DNA of 64,000 nt from Amycolatopsis sp. CA-230715 (GTDB lineage Bacteria; Actinomycetota; Actinomycetes; Mycobacteriales; Pseudonocardiaceae). Numbering within the stretch: position 1 is the stretch's first letter; every line of letters starts with the position of its first letter. The notes under the pieces are model-generated. The model ran no database searches, was not told the origin of the DNA, and saw nothing but the letters and a program-made list of their open reading frames with translations. The DNA lies in NCBI RefSeq assembly GCF_018736145.1, contig NZ_CP059997.1, positions 5,145,501-5,209,500 of the forward strand, written 5' to 3'. A program made the position numbers and the translations under genes. Positions 17,229-25,269 of this stretch are shown here, one piece after another.

Positions 17229-18437
17229 ATGACCGTCTGGCTGTATCCGCTGGCCGTGGTCCGCGCCGCCGCGCAGTTCGTGCTGGCGGTCGTCGGGCTC
17301 GTGCTGCTGCTGGTGGCGGTGTTGTGCGTTCTGCTCACCGGGCCGTTGCTCGGGATCCCGGCAATCCTGACGACGCGGTGGTGGCCGGATCTCACGCGCC
17401 GGTTCGGTTCCTGGTCTGCGGTGCGCATCGACCGGCCGTACCGGCAGCTGCGCGAATCGGCGGGATTCCGTGTGTTGTGGAAGTGGCTCATCAGCGATCC
17501 CGCGACCTACCGGGACGCCGCGTGGATGCTGCTCGAACCACTCGTCGGCGGGATCATCCTCCTGCCGGCCGTGCTGACCCCGGTGGCCGTGGCCGGTGCG
17601 GTGATCCCGGTGAGCGGCTGGTGGTTCGGGATCGCTGACCCGGGGTCGCGTGCGCTGTTGGTGGCGGCCTGTTTCGCGGTGGCGACGGTGGGGGTCGTGA
17701 CCGCGCCCGCGTTGGTGCGGGTGCACGCGAAGTGGACCAGGGTGCTGCTGTTCCCGACGAGGACGACCGTGCGCGTTCACCAGCTCGAAGAGACCAGGTC
17801 CGAAGCCCTCGAATCGGAGGCGCGGGAGGTGCGCCGGATCGAGCGGGATCTGCACGACGGCGCGCAGGCCAGGTTGATCGGCGTCGGGATGACCATCGGC
17901 GCCGCGGAGCGTGCCTTCGACCGTGACCCGGATCGCGCCAAGGAGTTGCTGCTCAAAGCTCGCGAGTCCACCGCGCTGGCGGTGCGGGAACTGCGTGATC
18001 TCGTCCGCGGGATCCTCCCGCCCGTGCTGTCCGAGCGGGGCCTCGGTGACGCGGTCCGGGCGCTGGTCCTCGAACAACGATTAGCCTGCGAAACGCAGAT
18101 AGACCTGCCGGGGAGGCTGCCGCTCGCGGTCGAGTCCGCTGCCTACTTCGCGATCGCCGAGGTGCTCACGAACGTCGCGAAGCACGCGGGCGCGGGCACG
18201 GTGTGGGTCGACCTGGTGTTCACGGGTGAGAGCCTGCGGATCGTCGTGATGGACGACGGCTGCGGAGGAGCGAACGTGGCGGTGGGTTCCGGCCTGCACG
18301 GGATCGAACGGCGACTTGCCGCTTTCGACGGTACTTTCACGCTGACCAGCCCGCCGGGCGGTCCGACCATGGTGACGATGGAGATTCCGTGCGCGTTGTC
18401 CTCGCCGAGGACCTGTACCTCCTCCGAGAAGGCATGA
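17229..18437 (+). CDS. NarL-family sensor histidine kinase
   Basis: 402 aa. The N-terminal half has four to five hydrophobic segments (residues about 10-45 and 100-165). The HisKA_3 dimerisation box is RRIERDLHDGAQARL with the phosphoacceptor His (about residue 208). The HATPase has EVLTNVAKHA, DDGCGG and GSGLHGIERRL. The start at 17229 follows GGGGAGGG. It overlaps the response regulator gene by 49 bases. An odd patch near 18079-18095 has TTA and ATA codons within a sequence resembling the dispersed palindrome (encoding LACETQI). The signal is unknown. Confidence 0.9.
   Translation: MTVWLYPLAVVRAAAQFVLAVVGLVLLLVAVLCVLLTGPLLGIPAILTTRWWPDLTRRFGSWSAVRIDRPYRQLRESAGFRVLWKWLISDPATYRDAAWMLLEPLVGGIILLPAVLTPVAVAGAVIPVSGWWFGIADPGSRALLVAACFAVATVGVVTAPALVRVHAKWTRVLLFPTRTTVRVHQLEETRSEALESEAREVRRIERDLHDGAQARLIGVGMTIGAAERAFDRDPDRAKELLLKARESTALAVRELRDLVRGILPPVLSERGLGDAVRALVLEQRLACETQIDLPGRLPLAVESAAYFAIAEVLTNVAKHAGAGTVWVDLVFTGESLRIVVMDDGCGGANVAVGSGLHGIERRLAAFDGTFTLTSPPGGPTMVTMEIPCALSSPRTCTSSEKA
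18079..18095. repeat. Degenerate palindrome-like copy inside the histidine kinase gene
   Basis: CGATTAGCCTGCGAAAC: the left half is degraded, centre CT. Translated R-L-A-C-E-T-Q-I with TTA and ATA codons, both unusual here. It lies in a variable loop between kinase boxes. Confidence 0.4.
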
Positions 18438-19036
18438 TCTTCCTGTTGGAGGAGCACGGCTTCGAGATCGCCGCCGCCGTCGCGAGCGGCCCTGAACTCG
18501 CGAACGCGCTCGCCGAGCAGAACCCGGACCTCGCCATCGTCGACGTGCGGCTACCACCCACGTTCACCGACGAAGGGCTCAAGGTGGCGCTGGCCGCGCG
18601 ACGGGAGCGGCCGGGGCTACCCGTGCTCGTGCTCTCGCAACACGTCGAACAGCTTTATGCCCGCGAACTGCTGGCGGACGGGGCCGGGGCGGTGGGGTAC
18701 CTGCTGAAGGATCGCGTGTTCAACGCCGAGCAGTTCGTGGACGCCGTGCGCAGGGTCGCCGAAGGCGGCACCGCGATGGACCCGAAGGTGATCGCGACCC
18801 TGCTGGCCGACCCCGAACGCGACGACCCGCTCGCGTCGCTGACCGAGCGCGAACGAGAAGTGCTGGGCCTGATGGCGGAAGGCCTGTCGAACACCGCGAT
18901 CGCACAACGCCTCTCACTGAGCGAAGGCGCGATCAGCAAGCACACGACGAGCCTCTTCGGCAAACTCAGGATCGAAGCGGGCACAGACACGAACCGCCGG
19001 GTTCTCGCCGTGCTTGCCTACCTTCACGGGCGTTGA
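18389..19036 (+). CDS. LuxR/NarL-family response regulator
   Basis: 215 aa. The receiver domain (residues about 1-120) has acidic residues in VVLAEDLYL, the phosphoacceptor Asp in LAIVDVRLPP, and Lys in YLLKDR. The C-terminal LuxR-type helix-turn-helix is LTEREREVLGLMAEGLSNTAIAQRL then SLSEGAISKH. The GTG start lies within the kinase gene, so the partners are translationally coupled. Likely target: the GGTGGGTC palindrome upstream of the kinase (inference). Confidence 0.92.
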   Translation: MRVVLAEDLYLLREGMIFLLEEHGFEIAAAVASGPELANALAEQNPDLAIVDVRLPPTFTDEGLKVALAARRERPGLPVLVLSQHVEQLYARELLADGAGAVGYLLKDRVFNAEQFVDAVRRVAEGGTAMDPKVIATLLADPERDDPLASLTEREREVLGLMAEGLSNTAIAQRLSLSEGAISKHTTSLFGKLRIEAGTDTNRRVLAVLAYLHGR

Positions 19037-19131
19037 ACACCATGCCGTTTCCCAACTGAAACCTGGCAAGACGTAACTCGAAACCGTCCGGCTCCGACTG
19101 TCCGCAAGACAGGCCGATAGCTGGAGGCGCG

Positions 19132-19602
19132 ATGTCATTGCTCAAGAAGAAGACGGCGGAAGAGCTGAAAGCCGAGGCGGAACGCCAGGCTTCTCTGCAA
19201 CGTCAGGCTGAGGCGCGGAAACGTGCGGCTGAAGAACAGAAAGAGCGCGAACGAATCGCGCAAGAGCGCCGGGATTTCGAAATGTCGCCCGCGGGTCGTG
19301 CACGCGCCGCATTCGCCAGGAAAGACCATGTGTTCCAGTACTCGATGGACGTGATGAACCAGCAAGCCGTGATCATCATGATGGTGGGCGGCACCACGAC
19401 CCAGAGTACGACCGACCCCGTGGATGTCCTCAACTCGGTGTGCCGGGAAGGCTGGGATCTGGTCAACGGATCGTTCGTGTTCGTCGAGCAGGGAAAGGAA
19501 AGTCGTGACAAGTTCATGTCTTCAGGACAGAACGTCGCGATCAAAGGAAGAACTGTGGGCTACTATCTGTTCAAACGCTTTCCCGCCAATCGGCGCCCAT
19601 GA
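19132..19602 (+). CDS. Hypothetical protein with N-terminal coiled coil
   Basis: 156 aa. Residues about 1-50 are a highly charged Lys/Glu/Arg/Ala helix (AEELKAEAERQ, RKRAAEEQKERERIAQ), predicted coiled coil. A compact domain follows, with VFQYSMDVMNQQAVIIMMVGG, DVLNSVCREGWDLVNGSFVF and TVGYYLFKR. No signal peptide or membrane segment. I do not recognise the family. GGAGG lies near the start. It follows the response regulator on the same strand after 95 bases; codon use is somewhat less GC-biased than its neighbours. Confidence 0.75.
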   Translation: MSLLKKKTAEELKAEAERQASLQRQAEARKRAAEEQKERERIAQERRDFEMSPAGRARAAFARKDHVFQYSMDVMNQQAVIIMMVGGTTTQSTTDPVDVLNSVCREGWDLVNGSFVFVEQGKESRDKFMSSGQNVAIKGRTVGYYLFKRFPANRRP

Positions 19603-19760
19603 ATAAGCGCGATCGGCCCTCTGTTTTTTAGCGTGCTGGTTGGAACTTGGCGGAAATGTTGCAAAGGCTTGGGGAGTGGTGCGCGACTTCAGCACCTTCA
19701 GTACAGGACTGTCCGTTGGTTTGAGCCCTGTCGCGGGTGTAGAGCGGATCGCCGTTAGAG

Positions 19761-21194
19761 CTAGAACTGGTAATACAGGAATGGGCTGAAGGTGCCGTTC
19801 GCGATCAAAATCGCGGCGTAGAGCAAACCCGCCGTCATCACGCCGATCCGCAGCCCGTTCGCCTGCCGCGAGCGCGAGGATTCCAGCATCGGACCGGTCA
19901 CTGGGTGCGCGGGCAGGAAAACCACGACCAGTGCGGCGAGGAGGAACACCAGGCGCTGGTTGGTCAGTGCCGCGTCGACGACGTCGGTCAGCCCGGAGAA
20001 GTCCGGCAGCAGCATGTGCCCGATCATCGCGAGCGCGTGCGGCAGATCCGCCGACTTGAAGATCACCCAGCCGAACACGACCAGGACCAGGGTGAGCGCG
20101 CGCCGGGCGACGCGGGCGTACTGGCCCGCCGGGTTCTGGTCGTGGCCGAAGGCGCGTTCGATGATCAGCAGCGCGCCGTGGTAGAGGCCCCACACCAGGT
20201 ACGTCCAGTTCGCGCCGTGCCAGAAACCGGTCAGCACGAACACGATGCACAGGTTCCGGTAGGTCTTGCCGACGCCGTTCCGGTTGCCGCCGAGCGGGAT
20301 GTAGACGTAGTCCCGGAACCAGCGCGACAGCGACATGTGCCAGCGCCGCCAGAACTCGGTGATGGTGATCGACGAGTACGGTCGCGCGAAGTTCTCCGGC
20401 AGCCGGAAGCCGAGCATGCGGCCGAGTCCGATCGCCATGTCGGAGTAACCGGAGAAGTCGAAGAACAGCTGCAGCGTGTAGCCGACGGCGCCGAGCCATG
20501 CGACGCCGAAGGTCATTTCGTTCGACGGCGTCGCGAAACAGGCGTCGACCATCGGCGCCAGCGTGTCGGCGATGATCGTCTTCTTGCACAGCCCGAGCGC
20601 GAACCGCGGGAATCCGGCGGCGATGTCGTCGAGCCGGTGCGATCGGTGCTGCGGGAGCTGATCGGCGATTTCGCGGTACCGCACGATCGGGCCCGCGACG
20701 AGCTGCGGGAACATCGAAATATACGTCGCGAACGACACCGGGTTGCGCAGCGCGCGCCGTTCGCCGCGGTAGATGTCGACCACGTAGGAAATGTGGTGGA
20801 AGGTGTAGAACGAGATCCCGATCGGCAGCGCGAGGTGCGTGATCGGGAAGTCGCCGCCGAGCAGGTGCGCGAACGCGGCGATCTGCTGCGTCGCGAACCC
20901 GGCGTACTTCCAGATCACCAGCACGCCGACGTCGACGGCGATGACCCCGATGATCAGCCCGCGCTTGCGGCCGGGGCGGGTGTCCCAGTCGTTGGGTTCG
21001 AGCGCCATCCCGGCCAGGAAGTTGACGACCATGCAGGCCAGCAGGAGCAGCGTGAACGCGCCGGCGCCGATCGCGTAGAACAGCAGGCTCGCGATCGCGA
21101 TGATGCCGTTGCGCCAGCTCCGCGGGCACACCAGCACGGCGAGCAGCACCGCCGGCATGAAGTACCACAGGAACAGTGGCGAGATGAACGACAT
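19761..21194 (-). CDS. MBOAT family O-acyltransferase (AlgI-like)
   Basis: 477 aa polytopic membrane protein. Conserved MBOAT blocks are present: FYTFHHISYVVDIYRGE, QLVAGPI, FFDFSGYSDMAIGLGRMLGF, FWRRWHMSLSRWFRDYVYIPLGG, and the catalytic His in LTGFWHGANWTYLVWG. AlgI-type proteins move acetyl groups across the membrane for O-acetylation of surface polymers, working with an AlgJ/AlgX-type protein; one is encoded at 2138-3451. No polymer biosynthesis genes are adjacent, so the substrate is unknown. The gap 19603-19760 to the convergent hypothetical gene shows no clear feature. Confidence 0.92.
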   Translation of the reverse strand: MSFISPLFLWYFMPAVLLAVLVCPRSWRNGIIAIASLLFYAIGAGAFTLLLLACMVVNFLAGMALEPNDWDTRPGRKRGLIIGVIAVDVGVLVIWKYAGFATQQIAAFAHLLGGDFPITHLALPIGISFYTFHHISYVVDIYRGERRALRNPVSFATYISMFPQLVAGPIVRYREIADQLPQHRSHRLDDIAAGFPRFALGLCKKTIIADTLAPMVDACFATPSNEMTFGVAWLGAVGYTLQLFFDFSGYSDMAIGLGRMLGFRLPENFARPYSSITITEFWRRWHMSLSRWFRDYVYIPLGGNRNGVGKTYRNLCIVFVLTGFWHGANWTYLVWGLYHGALLIIERAFGHDQNPAGQYARVARRALTLVLVVFGWVIFKSADLPHALAMIGHMLLPDFSGLTDVVDAALTNQRLVFLLAALVVVFLPAHPVTGPMLESSRSRQANGLRIGVMTAGLLYAAILIANGTFSPFLYYQF

Positions 21195-21266
21195 CGCTTG
21201 CTGGCCCCCCCGGGTTCCGATCGAACAGACCCTAACCCGGGCGGCGGTCCGGTCGGGCCGGTACTC

Positions 21267-22226
21267 CTAGACCCGGCCGGCGGCGCGGCGCCGCCTGGCG
21301 ACCTCGGCGAGCAGCACACCGGCCGCCACCGAGGCGTTCAGCGATTCGACACCGGCCGACATCGGGATCGAGACCGTGGCGTCGCAGGTTTCGCGGACGA
21401 GCCTCGACAGGCCGCGCCCCTCCGAGCCGAGCACGATGACCAGCGGGTCGGTGGCCAGGTCGAGGGAGTCGATGTCGACGGAACCGTCCGCGTCGAGGCC
21501 GACGATCATCAGGCCTTCCGCCGCCCACGCCTTGAGCTGGCGGGTGAGGTTGGTGGCCATCGCCACGGGCAGCTTCGCCGCGGTGCCCGCGCTGGTCCGC
21601 CACGCGACGGCGGTCATCCCGGCGCTGCGGCGCTCCGGCAGCAGCACGCCGTGCGCGCCGAACGCGGCCGCGGACCGGATCACCGCGCCGAGGTTGCGGG
21701 GGTCGGTCACGCCGTCGAGCGCGACGAGCAGCGGCGCGGTGCCGGATTCGGCGGCCACCCGCATCAGGTCGTCGGGATGCGCGTACTCGAACGGCGGAAC
21801 CTGCAGGCCGAGGCCCTGGTGCATGGCACGGTTCGTCTTGCGGTCCAGCTCCTCGCGCGGGATCTCCAGAATGGAGATGCCCTTGTCCGCGGCGATGCGG
21901 ACGGCCTCGGTCACGCGGTCGTCGGCGTCGACGTTGATCGCGACGTACAACGCCGTCGCGGGCACGTCGGCGCGCAGCGCCTCGACCACCGGGTTCCGGC
22001 CCGCGATCAGCTCGGGGCTGTCGGCCTTCTTCTTGTTCTTCTTGTCCGCGGCGCGGGCGGCCGCGGCCGCCTTGCGCTGTGCGGGATGGCCGGGGCGCAT
22101 CTCCGCTCGCGGCGTGGGGCCCTTGCCTTCGAGCCCCTTGCGCCGCTGGCCGCCGGAGCCGACGACCTGGCCCTTCTTCGTGCCGGGCTTGCGGATCGCG
22201 CCCTGTCGCCGGGAGTTGCCTGCCAT
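21267..22226 (-). CDS. rlmB: 23S rRNA (guanosine-2'-O-)-methyltransferase RlmB
   Basis: 319 aa. The SpoU fold shows its three motifs: VTDPRNLGAVIRSAAAFGAHG, VLGSEGRGLS and SIPMSAGVESLNASVAAGVLLAE. The substrate-binding domain begins at IAGRNPVVEAL (about residue 75). A basic 70-residue N-terminal extension (Lys/Arg/Gly-rich, KKNKKK) precedes it, as in actinobacterial homologues, and probably helps bind rRNA. The enzyme uses SAM to methylate G2251 (E. coli numbering) of 23S rRNA. It follows cysS after 18 bases on the same strand. Confidence 0.93.
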   Translation of the reverse strand: MAGNSRRQGAIRKPGTKKGQVVGSGGQRRKGLEGKGPTPRAEMRPGHPAQRKAAAAARAADKKNKKKADSPELIAGRNPVVEALRADVPATALYVAINVDADDRVTEAVRIAADKGISILEIPREELDRKTNRAMHQGLGLQVPPFEYAHPDDLMRVAAESGTAPLLVALDGVTDPRNLGAVIRSAAAFGAHGVLLPERRSAGMTAVAWRTSAGTAAKLPVAMATNLTRQLKAWAAEGLMIVGLDADGSVDIDSLDLATDPLVIVLGSEGRGLSRLVRETCDATVSIPMSAGVESLNASVAAGVLLAEVARRRRAAGRV

Positions 22227-22244
22227 GGTTGAGCGTCCTGACTG

Positions 22245-23639
22245 CTAGTCGTGGTCCTTGAGCGTCCACACCGGACCGTTGGGGGTGTCCTCCACCGCGA
22301 TGCCCGCGTTGGCCAGGCTGTCGCGGGCGGCGTCCGCCCTGGCGAAGTCCTTCTCGGCGCGCGCCTTCTGGCGCTCTTCGAGCAGCCCCGCCACCAGGTC
22401 GGCGAGGGCTTGGCGAGCGGGTGTCTCGGCACCCGAATTGTCCGCCCACGCTGGGGAAAGCGGGTCGAGCCCGAGCACATCGGTCATCGCGCGCACCGAA
22501 GCCGCCAGCTCGAGCGCCCCCTTTTCATCGCCCGAATCGAGCGCGGTGTTGCCCTCGCGGACGGTGTTGTGCATCACGGCGAACGCCTGCGGGGTGGCGA
22601 GGTCGTCGTCGAGCGCGGCCGCGAACTCCGGTTTGATCTGTCCGATGTGGACTTCCCCGACGGCGGCGGCGACGCGGCGGAGGAAGCCTTCGAGGCGCTG
22701 GTAGCCCTGCGCGGCTTCGGCGAGCGCGCCGTCCGAATACTCGATGGTGGACCGGTAGTGCGGCTGGATCAGGTACGCGCGCAGCTCCACCGCGCGGTAG
22801 TTCTCCAGCATCGCCGGGATCGAGACGGTGTTGCCGAGCGATTTCGACATCTTCTCGCCGGACAGCGTCACCCACGCGTTGTGCAGCCAGAACCGGGCGA
22901 ACCCGTCACCGGCCGCGTTCGACTGCGCGCGCTCGTTCTCGTGGTGAGGGAACACCAGATCGACACCGCCGCCGTGGATGTCGAACTCCGGCCCGAGGTA
23001 ACTGGTCGCCATCGCGGAGCATTCGAGATGCCAGCCCGGCCTGCCAAGACCCCACAGCGTCGGCCACGAGGGCTCGCCGGGTTTGGCGGCCTTCCACAGG
23101 GTGAAATCGCGCGCGTCCCGCTTGCCCTCCGCCAGCGACTCGCCCTGCTGGACGTCGTCGAGCTTCTGCCCGGACAGCGCGCCGTACCCGTCGAACGACT
23201 TCACCGAGAAGTAGACGTCACCGCCCGCCGCGTAGGCGTGCCCGCTGTCGATCAGGCGCTGCATCAGCTCGATCATCTGCGTGACGTGCCCGGTGGCGCG
23301 CGGCGCGATCGACGGCGGCAGGCAGCCGAGCGTTTCGTACGCCGACTCGAACGCGCGCTCGTGCGTGGCCGCCCATTCCCACCACGGCCTGCCCGCGTCG
23401 GTGGCCTTGGCCAGGATCTTGTCGTCGATGTCGGTGACGTTCCTGACCAGCAGCACGTCCAGTCCACTGTGGACGAGCCAGCGGCGGAGCACGTCGTAGT
23501 TCAGCGCACCCCTGACGTGCCCGATGTGCGGCACGCCCTGCACGGTCGCCCCACACACGTACATCGACGCCGTTCCGCTCCGGGCGGGGTGGAACTCCCG
23601 CACGCTTCGGGTCGCGGTGTCGAACAGGTGTAAGGGCAC
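22245..23639 (-). CDS. cysS: Cysteinyl-tRNA synthetase
   Basis: 464 aa, normal length. The HIGH motif is in PHIGHVRG, KMSKS in SGEKMSKSLGNTV. The zinc site is represented by CGATVQG near the N-terminus, WHLECSAM and GGGVDLVFPHHENERAQ. It charges tRNA-Cys with cysteine in the cytoplasm. Gene order with rlmB downstream and ispF/ispD/carD upstream matches mycobacteria, but here a HAD and a PPOX gene are inserted between cysS and ispF. Confidence 0.97.
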   Translation of the reverse strand: MPLHLFDTATRSVREFHPARSGTASMYVCGATVQGVPHIGHVRGALNYDVLRRWLVHSGLDVLLVRNVTDIDDKILAKATDAGRPWWEWAATHERAFESAYETLGCLPPSIAPRATGHVTQMIELMQRLIDSGHAYAAGGDVYFSVKSFDGYGALSGQKLDDVQQGESLAEGKRDARDFTLWKAAKPGEPSWPTLWGLGRPGWHLECSAMATSYLGPEFDIHGGGVDLVFPHHENERAQSNAAGDGFARFWLHNAWVTLSGEKMSKSLGNTVSIPAMLENYRAVELRAYLIQPHYRSTIEYSDGALAEAAQGYQRLEGFLRRVAAAVGEVHIGQIKPEFAAALDDDLATPQAFAVMHNTVREGNTALDSGDEKGALELAASVRAMTDVLGLDPLSPAWADNSGAETPARQALADLVAGLLEERQKARAEKDFARADAARDSLANAGIAVEDTPNGPVWTLKDHD

Positions 23640-23659
23640 GCCCGAAATGGTACCGGGGT

Positions 23660-23700
23660 GCGTTCTGCCTGCAGAACGCCGCTGTCGCCTACAGAACGCC
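23660..23700. repeat. Variant palindrome GCGTTCTGC-CT-GCAGAACGC at a gene end
   Basis: Bases 23660-23679 are a perfect palindrome with 9-base arms and a 2-base centre. A second, half-conserved copy (TACAGAACGCC, 23690-23700) contains the stop codon of the HAD gene. The architecture (GCGTT...GC, two bases, GC...AACGC) is the same as the GCGTTTAGC family but with CTGC/GCAG inner arms. It is located between cysS and the HAD gene. Confidence 0.65.
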
Positions 23701-24375
23701 GTGCTCCCGGAGCGCGGTCAGCAGCGCGTCGGGGCGTTCGGTCGTCGGCAGCGGGTCGACCAGCGCGAACCGGCAGCCGAGCGCCCGCGCACCGCCGTCG
23801 GCCTCCTCGCTGTCGCCGATCATCAGGGTGTCCGCGGCCGGGACGCCGAGCCGCTCGACCGCGACCTCGAAGATCCGCGGGTCCGGTTTCTGCGCGCCGA
23901 CCTCGAACGACAGGACGAACTGGTCGACGTGGGCGTCGAGGCCGCGCGCGGTGAACGCGGGACGGATGTCGAACGCGATGTTGCTCAGGATCCCGACCGC
24001 GAGCCCGCGCTCGGCCGAGCCCTTGAGCGCCGCCTCGGTGTCCGGGTACGGCGTCCACTCCGCCGGATCGCACAGCCGCGCGTACAGCGCCTTCGCCTGT
24101 TCGGCGTTCGGGACGCCGGATTGCCGGAGCACTTCGAGGTAGACCTTTTCGTGCAGGCCGGGGTCGAGATCCCGGTTCTCCCACGCGTGCTGGTACTCGG
24201 CGTCGAGCTGGACGACCTGGCCGACCGGGGCGGTCATGCGCCGCATCAGCTCGGCCTGGGCTTCGAGGTCGAGCGGATCGCCTTCGTCGCCGGTCAGCTC
24301 GGCCAGCCAGGTCTCGTCCTGCTCAAGGCGGAACACGGTGCCGGAAAAGTCGAACAACACAGCCCGGATCGTCAC
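23689..24375 (-). CDS. HAD family hydrolase with DxSGT motif
   Basis: 228 aa. Motif I reads VLFDFSGTVF, so the nucleophile Asp is present but the usual general acid Asp (DxD) is Ser. Motif II is ILSNIA, the lysine is in GAQKPDPRIFEVA, and motif IV is MIGDSEEADGG. The family hydrolyses phosphate monoesters or haloacids; loss of the second Asp argues against an efficient phosphatase, though a DFSGT subgroup exists in actinomycetes. The last codons (GVL, stop) fall in a variant of the dispersed palindrome. Confidence 0.82.
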   Translation of the reverse strand: MTIRAVLFDFSGTVFRLEQDETWLAELTGDEGDPLDLEAQAELMRRMTAPVGQVVQLDAEYQHAWENRDLDPGLHEKVYLEVLRQSGVPNAEQAKALYARLCDPAEWTPYPDTEAALKGSAERGLAVGILSNIAFDIRPAFTARGLDAHVDQFVLSFEVGAQKPDPRIFEVAVERLGVPAADTLMIGDSEEADGGARALGCRFALVDPLPTTERPDALLTALREHGVL

Positions 24376-24400
24376 GGCACCACAGTACCGACGATCATCC

Positions 24401-24796
24401 TCAGGCGGAGAAACCTGTGATCTTCTCGGGGATTACGCGCACGATCACGCGCACGACGTCGGCGGGCTCCGCGGGGTAGTCGTTGCCGCCGTACTTGTTC
24501 GACAACTCGTCGATGAGCGCGCGGCCGCCGGTCTCGGTGATCTCCGCGCGACCCCGGACCTCGACGTAGTTGTACGGGTTCTCGGTCTCGAAGATCGAGA
24601 CGGACACGCGCGGGTCGCGGGCGAGGTTGCGTTCCTTGCGCCTACCGCGCGTGGTGGAGAACAGGATGGTGTCGCCGTCGCGCTTGACCCACACGACCGA
24701 GGACTGGGGCTGGCCGTCGGGGTTGGTGGTGGCGATCGTCGCGTAGTTCTTGCCGTCGAACAGGGCGCGGGTCTTCTGGTTGAAGGTGGCAGTCAT
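24401..24796 (-). CDS. PPOX-class F420-dependent oxidoreductase
   Basis: 131 aa, a single split-barrel domain. TTNPDGQPQSSVVWVKRDGDTILFSTTRGRRKERNL is the characteristic flavin/F420-binding stretch of the PPOX family, here given only by its key residues (W34, R48, K51). F420-dependent members are common in actinobacteria. Its ATG overlaps the ispF stop (ATGA), so it is co-translated with the isoprenoid genes. The substrate is unknown. Confidence 0.85.
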   Translation of the reverse strand: MTATFNQKTRALFDGKNYATIATTNPDGQPQSSVVWVKRDGDTILFSTTRGRRKERNLARDPRVSVSIFETENPYNYVEVRGRAEITETGGRALIDELSNKYGGNDYPAEPADVVRVIVRVIPEKITGFSA

Positions 24797-25269
24797 GACG
24801 CCGAACTTAGCGGCACGAGCAGTGCGGTCGCGATGGCGGCGACGCCTTCACCCCGCCCGGTGAGGCCGAGCCCGTCGGTGGTGGTGCCCGCGACGCTCAC
24901 CGGCCCGCCCGCGGCCTCGCCCAGCACGCGCTGCGCTTCCTCCCGCCGGGTGCCGATGCGGGGCGCGTTGCCGATGACCTGCACGGACGCATTGCCCAGG
25001 GAGAATCCCGCCTCGGTGATCCGACGCCGGACCTCGGCGAGCAGCTCGGGGCCGTGCGCGCCGGACCAGCGCGGGTCGCCGGTGCCGAAGACCGCGCCGA
25101 GATCGCCGAGACCGGCGGCGGCCAGCATCGCGTCGCACAGCGCGTGCGACGCGACGTCGCCGTCGGAATGCCCGGCGCACCCGGGCACGCCGTCCCAGCG
25201 CAGGCCCGCGATCCAGCATTCCCGGCCGTCTTCGAGGGGATGGACGTCGACGCCGGTGCCGATTCTCAC
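24793..25269 (-). CDS. ispF: 2-C-methyl-D-erythritol 2,4-cyclodiphosphate synthase
   Basis: 158 aa, normal length. The metal ligands are in GTGVDVHPLE (Asp, His) and AGHSDGDVASHALCDA (His), and the C-terminal TTTDGLGLTGRGEG is the typical substrate loop. It cyclises the CDP-methylerythritol phosphate intermediate in the non-mevalonate pathway. The start is the GTG at 25269 overlapping the ispD TGA (GTGA); the longer open frame upstream is the shadow of ispD. All catalytic residues look intact, unlike ispD upstream. Confidence 0.96.
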   Translation of the reverse strand: MRIGTGVDVHPLEDGRECWIAGLRWDGVPGCAGHSDGDVASHALCDAMLAAAGLGDLGAVFGTGDPRWSGAHGPELLAEVRRRITEAGFSLGNASVQVIGNAPRIGTRREEAQRVLGEAAGGPVSVAGTTTDGLGLTGRGEGVAAIATALLVPLSSAS

